Both the position numbers and the translations under genes were made by a program. The notes under the pieces are model-generated. The model had not been told where the DNA came from. It did not search any database and saw nothing but the letters and a program-made list of their open reading frames with translations. Shown piece after piece: positions 1-5,713 of a stretch of DNA of 13,371 nucleotides. Position 1 is the first letter of the stretch. Each line of letters starts with the position of its first letter. Source of the DNA: Gammaproteobacteria bacterium (lineage in GTDB: Bacteria; Pseudomonadota; Gammaproteobacteria; Pseudomonadales; Azotimanducaceae); the NCBI GenBank assembly GCA_002708205.1, contig PAMR01000007.1, positions 114,621 through 127,991 of the forward strand, read 5' to 3'.

Positions 1-2
1 AC

Positions 3-31
3 TTGATTTTTGCTCTAGGACTAAATAGTCT
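3..31 (+). promoter_or_regulatory. Possible sigma70-type promoter of the small lipoprotein gene
   Basis: A TTGATT hexamer (3-8) lies 17 bases before TAGTCT (26-31). The first keeps four of six -35 consensus bases. The second keeps the T, A and final T of the -10 box. A transcript starting near 38 would give a short leader before the ribosome binding site at 61-67. The match is weak and sits at the window edge, so an upstream promoter is equally possible. Confidence 0.2.
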
Positions 32-60
32 ACTGCTCAATAACTTACCTTCAGATAGTA

Positions 61-67
61 AAGGAGG
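61..67 (+). promoter_or_regulatory. Strong Shine-Dalgarno site that sets the lipoprotein start
   Basis: AAGGAGG at 61-67 is a near-perfect Shine-Dalgarno sequence. It stands seven bases before the ATG at 75. An in-frame ATG at 69 is only one base away and is too close to be used. The open frame continues upstream to a TTG near the window edge, but that part lacks signal-peptide character. The site therefore fixes the start at 75. Confidence 0.75.
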
Positions 68-74
68 AATGGAA

Positions 75-329
75 ATGAGGACATTTTTAGTTGTTGGTGG
101 ACTAGTTTTGTTGTGTGGATGTGCGACTTCTGTGGAGAAAATGTCAGCAACGCATTACTGGGAGCCAACAAGTAGTAACACGAGTCAGCGCGAATACAAC
201 CAGGACAACGTTGGTTGCGAGACTTCTTCTGGTGTGGATGGGGCGGCGGGTATTGTGGCCGAAGCGCCTAGCTTTGAGTCTTACAGGGCCTGTATGATCG
301 AGCGAGGCTATTCTCTCCAAACGTTCTAG
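75..329 (+). CDS. Small putative lipoprotein, function unknown
   Basis: An 84-residue protein with a lipoprotein signal peptide: Arg2, a hydrophobic stretch at residues 4-13, and a lipobox L-C-G-C ending at Cys16. The Cys at the -2 position is less usual but tolerated. After lipidation the mature part would be about 69 residues, anchored in the inner or outer membrane. It is hydrophilic and holds two more cysteines (Cys48 and Cys73), which could pair in the periplasm. The C-terminal motif Y-R-A-C-M-x-E-R-G-Y (residues 70-79) resembles the C-M-x-x-R-G-Y ending seen in many short proteobacterial lipoproteins of unknown role. The start is fixed by the strong ribosome binding site at 61-67. No enzymatic domain is visible and no partner gene is adjacent on the same strand. 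Confidence 0.75.
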   Translation: MRTFLVVGGLVLLCGCATSVEKMSATHYWEPTSSNTSQREYNQDNVGCETSSGVDGAAGIVAEAPSFESYRACMIERGYSLQTF

Positions 330-336
330 AAGAACG
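322..336 (+). repeat. Inverted repeat over the lipoprotein stop codon
   Basis: CGTTCT (322-327) and AGAACG (331-336) are perfect inverted arms around a 3-base centre, and the TAG stop (327-329) lies inside. The RNA could form a tight 6-bp hairpin at the end of the gene. It has no U-tract, so it may only protect the 3' end, or it may be chance. Confidence 0.35.
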
Positions 337-345
337 CTCTGTTTG

Positions 346-366
346 ATGGAGGGAGGACCCCTCCGT
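346..366 (+). repeat. GC-rich hairpin downstream of the lipoprotein gene
   Basis: GGAGGG (348-353) pairs with CCCTCC (359-364) around a 5-base loop. A T-G pair and an A-T pair extend the stem outward to 346 and 366. The stem is stable but no T-run follows on either strand, so it is a poor intrinsic terminator. A 3'-end or leader structure is possible. Confidence 0.35.
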
Positions 367-390
367 TCCGATGCGTATAATCACCGCGAG

Positions 391-416
391 AATTCTGGTT
401 TTTTTGCCGGAATTTT
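391..416 (+). terminator. Possible weak intrinsic terminator
   Basis: AATTCTGG (391-398) can pair over eight positions, one of them T-G, with CCGGAATT (407-414). The loop is T-rich (seven T then G), and TT follows the stem. It lies about 60 bases after the lipoprotein stop codon. The half-AT stem and short T-tract make it weak. It could serve the upstream transcript. Confidence 0.3.
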
Positions 417-493
417 CGTGTGGAGTTCCAGTTATTTCGATTATTTCAGTGCTGTCATAAAAATGTAACGTATCTGCTGTAATTTGCGTTCTC

Positions 494-850
494 GTGAATG
501 CATTAAGACAATTTTCGTTTAGCTCCTTCCGGTCATTCGAATGGGCACGTCGCCGGTGTTGCATCCTGGTTTTTCTTTTGAGTACTACGGCGATGCCGGC
601 TGTTTATGCTTCGGACTCCCATGGCCTTACAAAAGTCCCGAGCGATCCGCTACACGAAACGAAGCGGTTAAACACATGTTTTGGCGGGTTGTCCCAAGGT
701 AAACATATTGTCCCGGAAGGATGGACATCTGACCGTCCCGGTATAACGCATAGAAATCAGACGACCGCGTCCGAATGTGCTGCTGAGGGTGGTTCGCCTG
801 GGTGGCTTCCCCGATTGGATACCCCGGTACGGAATACTATTTGGGCTTAA
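494..850 (+). CDS. Putative secreted protein of unknown function
   Basis: An open frame of 118 codons, unrecognised. Residues 19-40 look like a signal peptide: an Arg-Arg-Arg cluster (19-21), a hydrophobic core C-C-I-L-V-F-L-L, and a V-Y-A cleavage-like site followed by Ser-Asp. The mature part would be about 78 hydrophilic residues with two cysteines (62 and 95) and many Gly and Pro. The only available start is the GTG at 494, which has no clear ribosome binding site. That is the main argument against the gene. In its favour, a well-formed terminator begins eight bases after the stop codon, in the same direction. It could instead be the remnant of a longer gene or an unused frame. No domain can be named. 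Confidence 0.4.
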   Translation: MNALRQFSFSSFRSFEWARRRCCILVFLLSTTAMPAVYASDSHGLTKVPSDPLHETKRLNTCFGGLSQGKHIVPEGWTSDRPGITHRNQTTASECAAEGGSPGWLPRLDTPVRNTIWA

Positions 851-857
851 ACCCTCT

Positions 858-889
858 GTCCCTCTTCGAAGCGAAGGGATGGGACTTTT
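858..889 (+). terminator. Intrinsic terminator after the secreted-protein frame
   Basis: GTCCC (858-862) pairs with GGGAC (881-885), and CTTCG (864-868) pairs with CGAAG (872-876) around an AAG loop. The two helices are separated by a small internal loop, T opposite GGAT. TTTT (886-889) follows directly. This is the classical plus-strand layout, and it supports rightward transcription through 494-850. Confidence 0.55.
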
Positions 890-1236
890 AGCGCCTACAA
901 AATGACTGGACTGGACCGATCCCTTACCTCCATCGACCAAATGGAATTATGTGTAAGTTAAGCGGATCCGTATATAACCACCTGTTATTCTTGATGTCAT
1001 TTATTCGTTTCGCCACCGCAAGAAAATGGTCACAAAAAATTGATTTAATCGTAACAATTCGCAAATAAGATGTTTTCAACTCGTGTTTGGGTTGAAAGTA
1101 CAAACTAATCTTCTCGGAGAACAAATGGTTTTTAAAAATTATATGCGCCGATTCGTCACTGGTTAGACCTTGGTTTCGTTGGCCTTTGCCTGAAAACCTA
1201 ACAACAGTCACATACTGGCAGCTTTAGCGTTGAATT
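890..1236. other. Gene-poor AT-rich intergenic stretch
   Basis: About 350 bases separate the terminator near 889 from the end of the minus-strand dioxygenase gene. A 95-codon open frame runs on the minus strand from a GTG at 1211 to 924. It has no ribosome binding site, signal peptide or recognisable motif, so I do not call it a gene. One inverted repeat (1074-1097) is present. No tRNA-like cloverleaf was seen. Confidence 0.5.
1074..1097. repeat. 7-bp inverted repeat in AT-rich DNA
   Basis: TTTCAAC (1074-1080) and GTTGAAA (1091-1097) are perfect inverted arms separated by ten bases. The arrangement suits a dimeric protein-binding site or a weak hairpin. There is no T-run after either arm. 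It lies about 140 bases beyond the end of the minus-strand operon, so a role in 3'-end formation is possible but unproven. Confidence 0.3.
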
Positions 1237-2130
1237 TCAGGAAGCAGCTACTTCATCTTTATCCGAAGCAAAGAAGCGATTGTCTAGGGTTCGTTGATTC
1301 TCGTAGATTGAACCCTGGAACACCGCGGGAGGGTAAGGCATCCGAACAGGCACATCTTCCAGTCGTGGTTGAATCGTAGCTTGACCTTGAACGATTCGTC
1401 CGTTGAATTCTTCTATATTTCCGATTCCGAGCAACGGCCAGGCGTCTGCTGCAGTGAATTCAAAAAACAAAATTCGACGTTGGTCGTTGGAACGATTCAT
1501 TGAAGATCCGTGAACGAGTCGCGCATGATGGATGCTGATAGATCCTGCCTTAGCGTGTACCTCTTGGGCGGTAGAGATATCGAGTTTAGTTTCTTGCTGG
1601 TCGATCGCCCCACAAAATGCCCCGTCACTATGATGATTGTGCAGAGGACCTTTGTGTGTACCAGGAACCATAAGCACGGGACCATTCTCACTGGTCATAT
1701 CGTCTAATAAAATTCCGACAGCGAGCACGTCCTGATTGGTGTGCGGATAGAATGCCCAATCTTGATGCCATTCAACGGCCGCACCGTATCCCGCTGATTT
1801 CATGTTTACTTTACCGCCGCCATGCAGACGAATGTCGTAGCCGAGAATCGGTGTTAATGCCGATAATATATTGGGGTGTCGCGCTAACTTGAGATAGAAA
1901 TCGTGGACTAGATGCGGTCGTTTAATTCGGCGAACCCGAGGATTTTCGGGAGTATGAGATTCCTCTAGGTCTAGGGCCTCACTGTGGGTTGTGAGCTCTG
2001 CTGCAGAGGCGACCACTTCGTCTGTGACGTCCCGGAGGCGCTTTAAGGTTGAAGATTCGAGTACGTCTTCTACCACGACGTAGCCATCGTTCTCGTATTT
2101 TTCTAGCTGTGCAGAGGAGATCTTCTTCAC
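1237..2130 (-). CDS. Phytanoyl-CoA dioxygenase (PhyH) family protein
   Basis: A 297-residue cytoplasmic Fe(II)/2-oxoglutarate dioxygenase of the PhyH family, predicted to hydroxylate a substrate with O2 and release succinate and CO2. The iron-binding facial triad is visible: His122 and Asp124 in W-H-Q-D-W, and the distal His207 in L-V-H-G-S-S. Arg218, 11 residues after the distal His as in human phytanoyl-CoA hydroxylase, should bind 2-oxoglutarate. The V-P-G-T-H segment (155-159) is also typical. Length is normal for bacterial members. Translation starts at a GTG with AAGAGG eight bases upstream, inside the end of the MaoC-like gene. Only 12 bases separate the two genes, so they should be co-transcribed with bioB. 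The substrate is unknown: this family hydroxylates acyl-CoAs, amino acids, ectoine and phosphonates. Family assignment is sure; specificity is not. Confidence 0.93.
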   Translation of the reverse strand: MKKISSAQLEKYENDGYVVVEDVLESSTLKRLRDVTDEVVASAAELTTHSEALDLEESHTPENPRVRRIKRPHLVHDFYLKLARHPNILSALTPILGYDIRLHGGGKVNMKSAGYGAAVEWHQDWAFYPHTNQDVLAVGILLDDMTSENGPVLMVPGTHKGPLHNHHSDGAFCGAIDQQETKLDISTAQEVHAKAGSISIHHARLVHGSSMNRSNDQRRILFFEFTAADAWPLLGIGNIEEFNGRIVQGQATIQPRLEDVPVRMPYPPAVFQGSIYENQRTLDNRFFASDKDEVAAS

Positions 2131-2142
2131 TTAACTGACCTC

Positions 2143-2580
2143 TTAAGTTTTCCGGCGTACGAGTAATGATACGCGTTGTGACAAAACCTGCTCGCTTTTT
2201 TGATTAACGAGTTCATCGAATAACGTGATGACTCCCCGATCATTCTTAGTCGAAGACGCCCGCCTTTCGACGCATTTAGTCCGGTAAGTCAATCGATCTC
2301 CCGGCCTCGCGGGATTGTGTAAACGTATATCGTTCTTTGAGAGCATGGCCATAATTTGAATTTGATCGTCATGATCAAAAAAGAGTCGAGTCATTATTGC
2401 GAAGAGATGCAGAGAGGAGGCGGTTAGCCCGCCGAAAACAGACCGATCTGCAGCTTGTTCGTCTACATGAAATGGCTGAGGATCCCAACGTGTTGCAACT
2501 TCTACGATCTCTTCCTTCGTGATCTCGTAGGTGCCTACGAGACTGCTATATTCCAGAGAGATATCATCGAAGTACAGCAT
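2143..2580 (-). CDS. MaoC-like hot-dog dehydratase/hydratase
   Basis: A 145-residue cytoplasmic protein, the usual size of single-domain MaoC-type hot-dog proteins such as (R)-specific enoyl-CoA hydratases. The catalytic hydratase-2-type motif is visible as R-W-D-P-Q-P-F-H-V-D-E, with Asp33 and His38 as the probable catalytic pair. It is followed by a Phe-Gly-Gly turn and a helix (about 49-62) typical of the fold. A later segment (L-H-N-P-A-R-P-G-D, about residues 87-95) matches the usual P-V-x-P-G-D stretch. The role would be reversible hydration of an enoyl thioester. The ATG at 2580 lies inside the bioB gene and the frames overlap by 17 bases, which implies translational coupling. The dioxygenase gene follows 12 bases downstream. 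The natural substrate, acyl-CoA or acyl carrier protein, cannot be told from sequence. Confidence 0.88.
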   Translation of the reverse strand: MLYFDDISLEYSSLVGTYEITKEEIVEVATRWDPQPFHVDEQAADRSVFGGLTASSLHLFAIMTRLFFDHDDQIQIMAMLSKNDIRLHNPARPGDRLTYRTKCVERRASSTKNDRGVITLFDELVNQKSEQVLSQRVSLLVRRKT

Positions 2581-3544
2581 GCGCTTCTGACGAGCCTATA
2601 GTGCTCACCTCCGCACGGATCCCGAGACTGCGAAATAATTCAGAGTCTTCATCTGCATCGGGATTCGGTGTCGTGAGAAGTTGGTCGCCAGCAAAAATAG
2701 AATTCGCGCCAGCGAAAAAACATAAAGCTTGTGCTTCCGCGGACATTTCTGTGCGTCCTGCAGAGAGACGAACATACGCCTCCGGCATCATGATTCGGGC
2801 TGCTGCTACCGTTCGTATAAACTCGAGTACATCGAGTTCTTCGGTGCCATGTAGTGGCGTTCCCTCTACTTGAACCAACATGTTAATGGGTACCGATTCG
2901 GGGTGTTCCGGGAGGTTTGCTAGCTCCAAAAGAAGGCCTGCTCTGCCTTTCCTACTTTCGCCCATACCCAGTATGCCGCCACAGCACACTTTCATTCCAG
3001 CATCTCTAACATTCGCTAGAGTTTCCAAACGATCACTGTACGTCCTTGTCGTAATGATATCTCCGTACAATTCCGGTGCAGTGTCCAAGTTATGATTGTA
3101 GTAATCGAGTCCAGCATCTGCGAGCTCTTGAGCTTGTTGATTCGTTAACATCCCTAGTGTTGTGCACGTTTCTAGTCCTACTTCCTGTACAGCTGTAACG
3201 AGTTCGGCTACTTGTTTAACTTGTCGATTGGTCGGTTTACGCCAAGCGGCACCCATACAAAATCGAGTTGCTCCTCCTGCTTTTGCATTACGAGCTGCCT
3301 CGAGAACGTCGTCGACTGGAAGCAGCCCATGGACGTCTACCCCGGTATCGTAATGGACGCTTTGAGGACAGTATTTGCAATCTTCAGGACAGCCGCCAGT
3401 TTTTATACTGAGAAGGGTGGCAACCTGGACGGCATTCGGGTCGTGATATTGTCGATGTATGGTTTGTGCTTCAAAGAGCAAATCATTGAATGGTCGACCT
3501 ATCAGGTCGACCACTTCTGAAGAGTCCCAGTCATGACGGATCAT
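2564..3544 (-). CDS. bioB: Biotin synthase
   Basis: A 326-residue radical S-adenosylmethionine enzyme that inserts sulfur into dethiobiotin, the last step of biotin synthesis. The radical SAM cluster ligands are Cys52, Cys56 and Cys59 in C-P-E-D-C-K-Y-C. The ligands of the sacrificial [2Fe-2S] cluster are all present: Cys96, Cys127, Cys187 and Arg259 (in R-L-S-A-G-R), each one residue earlier than in the E. coli enzyme. Y-N-H-N-L-D-T (149-155) and C-C-G-G-I-x-G-M-G-E (187-196) are also diagnostic. Length and C-terminus (T-P-N-P-D-A-D-E-D) look proteobacterial. It starts at the ATG at 3544, which has only a weak ribosome binding site. It is the first gene of a minus-strand operon and overlaps the MaoC-like gene by 17 bases. 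No other biotin genes (bioF, A, D, C) lie in the window. Confidence 0.97.
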   Translation of the reverse strand: MIRHDWDSSEVVDLIGRPFNDLLFEAQTIHRQYHDPNAVQVATLLSIKTGGCPEDCKYCPQSVHYDTGVDVHGLLPVDDVLEAARNAKAGGATRFCMGAAWRKPTNRQVKQVAELVTAVQEVGLETCTTLGMLTNQQAQELADAGLDYYNHNLDTAPELYGDIITTRTYSDRLETLANVRDAGMKVCCGGILGMGESRKGRAGLLLELANLPEHPESVPINMLVQVEGTPLHGTEELDVLEFIRTVAAARIMMPEAYVRLSAGRTEMSAEAQALCFFAGANSIFAGDQLLTTPNPDADEDSELFRSLGIRAEVSTIGSSEAHAVLR

Positions 3545-3624
3545 TCGATTACATCTTTATAATTTGAAACTGTGAAAACTACCAGATTGTGCGCCTATGA
3601 TCGATTGGAATTACCGGTCATTTC

Positions 3625-3638
3625 GTAACAGTAGTTAC
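3625..3638. promoter_or_regulatory. Operator-like palindrome between divergent operons
   Basis: GTAAC (3625-3629) and GTTAC (3634-3638) form a perfect inverted repeat around AGTA. It is about 80 bases from both the bioB and the transporter starts. The site does not match the biotin repressor operator I know (TTGTAAACC with a distant inverted arm). Nor does it match the BioR box. TTACCG occurs at 3611-3616 and again at 3635-3640. No convincing -35/-10 pair was found in the 163-base gap, although TATAAT occurs at 3558-3563. Confidence 0.3.
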
Positions 3639-3707
3639 CGTTCCACTGCTAAGACCAACGAACTGTAGCCAAGAAAAACTTAATAAAGGAAATACTGTCG
3701 CCTCGAT

Positions 3708-4748
3708 ATGAGGGATATGCCAGTATGTTGCGCCATGGAGAGTGGAAATGCAGACCTACGGGTTGTCCTGAGCGTAAGAGATCTGGCTACTGAATTTCGG
3801 ACAGAGTTGGGTACAGGGCGAGCTGTAAATGGTTTGTCTTTCGAGATTCACGCAGGCGAAACGCTTGGAATAGTGGGTGAATCTGGCTGTGGTAAGAGTG
3901 TTGCAGCGTTATCTATCCTTGGGTTAATACCCAGTCCACCCGGACGTGTGGTAGCTGGATCTGCCGAATTTGAGGGTACTGATCTATTTACGATGAGCGA
4001 TGCCGAAATTCGGGACGTTCGAGGAAATGAGATCTCGATGATTTTTCAGGAACCGATGACAGCGCTCAATCCAGTGTTAACGGCCGGTTTTCAAATCGCA
4101 GAGTCAGTCCGTAGGCACGAACAAACTAGCAGGCGCATTGCGTATAAAAGAGCCGTGGAAATGCTCGATCTCGTACGTATTCCAGAGCCCGATAAGCGCG
4201 CGGGGGAATACCCGCATCAACTTTCAGGTGGTATGCGACAGCGTGTAATGATCGCTATGGCTCTTGCGTGTAATCCTAAGCTTCTAATCGCAGATGAACC
4301 GACTACTGCACTGGATGTAACAATTCAAGCACAAGTGCTTGAATTAATAGGAGATTTACAGAAAAGTTTGGGAACGGCGGTGATCCTAATTACGCATGAC
4401 CTAGGGGTTGTCGCGGAGACGGCAGATCGTGTGGTGGTTATGTATGCTGGAAAAAAAATCGAGGAGGCACCTGTCGATCAGCTTTTTGAGACACCTATGC
4501 ATCCATATACGAGAGGTCTCATGGCGTCGGTGCCTCATCTGGACTCGGACAATGACGATGCCGGTTTCCGTAAGCTCAACGAAATTCCAGGAATTGTTCC
4601 TGCGCTCACTGAGTTACCGATTGGTTGTGCCTTTTCTCCCAGATGCCAACAGGCTGATGACAAATGCCGTGGTCAAGCCCCCTTATTGGAGTCGTACGTT
4701 CAAACTACTCACCATACAGCGTGCTGGCACGCTGAGACCGCCCGTTGA
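3708..4748 (+). CDS. Dipeptide/oligopeptide-type ABC importer, ATPase D
   Basis: A 346-residue ABC ATPase of the DppD/OppD group, which powers uptake of peptides or related solutes from the inner face of the membrane. Walker A is G-E-S-G-C-G-K-S (57-64), the Q-loop is Gln114, and the signature is L-S-G-G-M (172-176). Walker B ends at Asp196-Glu197 and the switch His is 230. The C-terminal oligopeptide-transporter extension has four conserved cysteines (307, 313, 320, 339) in the pattern known to hold an iron-sulfur cluster in one studied DppD. The start is uncertain. ATG at 3708 opens the frame, but AAAGGA (3685-3690) is 17 bases away. ATG at 3717 or 3735 is also possible, and the later one would give a start typical of the family. 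It overlaps the next gene by four bases. Confidence 0.93.
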   Translation: MRDMPVCCAMESGNADLRVVLSVRDLATEFRTELGTGRAVNGLSFEIHAGETLGIVGESGCGKSVAALSILGLIPSPPGRVVAGSAEFEGTDLFTMSDAEIRDVRGNEISMIFQEPMTALNPVLTAGFQIAESVRRHEQTSRRIAYKRAVEMLDLVRIPEPDKRAGEYPHQLSGGMRQRVMIAMALACNPKLLIADEPTTALDVTIQAQVLELIGDLQKSLGTAVILITHDLGVVAETADRVVVMYAGKKIEEAPVDQLFETPMHPYTRGLMASVPHLDSDNDDAGFRKLNEIPGIVPALTELPIGCAFSPRCQQADDKCRGQAPLLESYVQTTHHTACWHAETAR

Positions 4749-5713
4749 ACTCTACTGCTGTCATACGTGTCAAGGACTTGAAAAAGTACTTTCCAGTTCG
4801 CAAGGGAGTATTTGGACGGACTGTTGGTCATGTCCACGCGGTAGATGGGGTTTCGTTCGACATTAACGAAGTGGAGACCTTGGGACTCGTCGGCGAAAGT
4901 GGATGTGGCAAATCGACGGTCGGTCGGACGCTCATTCGACTACTCGAGCCGACTTCAGGGTCCATTTATCTGGGCAATGACGAACTAACTCATTTGCATA
5001 GTAAGGATCTGCGGCCCCATCGAAAAAAAATGCAAATGATTTTTCAAGATCCCTTTGCCTCGTTAGATCCGCGTATGACTGCCAGAGACATTGTCGGTGA
5101 ACTCCTGGATGTGCACGATGGGTTAACCAGGAAAGAAAAGGACCGACGCGTCGCCGAATTGTTCGAGCGCGTGGGGCTACGATCGAATCAAATGGATAAC
5201 TACCCGCACGAATTCTCGGGCGGACAGCGACAGCGACTAGGTATCGCTCGTGCATTGTCCCTTCGACCGCAGGTCATTATTTGTGACGAGCCAGTTTCGG
5301 CGCTAGATGTATCTATTCAAGCACAGGTCGTGAATCTACTTGCCGAGCTTCAGGCAGAACTTGGACTTTCGTATCTCTTTATTTCCCACGATCTCGCCGT
5401 GGTAAAGCATATTAGCCATCGTGTCGCGATTATGTATCTTGGACGTATTGTGGAAATTGGTACACGTCGGGATTTATTTGAAAACCCGCAACATCCATAC
5501 ACAGAAAGCCTTTTGAGTGCAGTTCCTATCCCTGATCCCAAGGCTCGACGAAAGGTGAGAGTTTTACAGGGAGATGTACCAAGTCCCATCAACCGCCCCA
5601 AGGGCTGTCATTTTCATACTAGGTGCCCCTACGCGACTGATCGATGTGAGAGAGAAGATCCTGTTATGCACGACATAACATCAAGCCACGCGGTTGCATG
5701 TCACCTCCGATGA
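4745..5713 (+). CDS. Dipeptide/oligopeptide-type ABC importer, ATPase F
   Basis: A 322-residue ABC ATPase of the DppF/OppF group, partner of the preceding ATPase in a heterodimer. Walker A is G-E-S-G-C-G-K-S (50-57), the Q-loop is Gln101 in Q-D-P-F-A-S-L, and the signature is F-S-G-G-Q (157-161). Walker B ends at Asp181-Glu182 and the switch His is 215. The C-terminal extension again has four cysteines (288, 294, 301, 319). Translation most likely starts at TTG 4745, in a TTGA that shares bases with the stop codon of the previous gene. This is a TTG version of the common ATGA coupling. The frame ends inside the start region of the binding-protein gene. All residues needed for ATP hydrolysis are present. 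Confidence 0.94.
   Translation: MNSTAVIRVKDLKKYFPVRKGVFGRTVGHVHAVDGVSFDINEVETLGLVGESGCGKSTVGRTLIRLLEPTSGSIYLGNDELTHLHSKDLRPHRKKMQMIFQDPFASLDPRMTARDIVGELLDVHDGLTRKEKDRRVAELFERVGLRSNQMDNYPHEFSGGQRQRLGIARALSLRPQVIICDEPVSALDVSIQAQVVNLLAELQAELGLSYLFISHDLAVVKHISHRVAIMYLGRIVEIGTRRDLFENPQHPYTESLLSAVPIPDPKARRKVRVLQGDVPSPINRPKGCHFHTRCPYATDRCEREDPVMHDITSSHAVACHLR

Noticed and set aside
19..30. GACTA-AA-TAGTC palindrome near the left edge
   Set aside because: Five-base arms in a short AT-rich leader are expected by chance, and it overlaps the weak promoter candidate. There is no second copy to support an operator.
268..564. A 98-codon open frame on the minus strand
   Set aside because: It runs across the end of the lipoprotein gene, the hairpin region and the start of the secreted-protein frame, and has no recognisable feature. 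It is most likely chance.
668..940. A 90-codon open frame on the minus strand, antisense to the secreted-protein frame
   Set aside because: It crosses the plus-strand terminator and has no start signal or motif. The terminator direction favours the plus strand.
924..1211. A 95-codon open frame on the minus strand downstream of the dioxygenase gene
   Set aside because: It starts at a GTG without a ribosome binding site, lies in AT-rich DNA, and shows no motif, signal peptide or domain-like composition.
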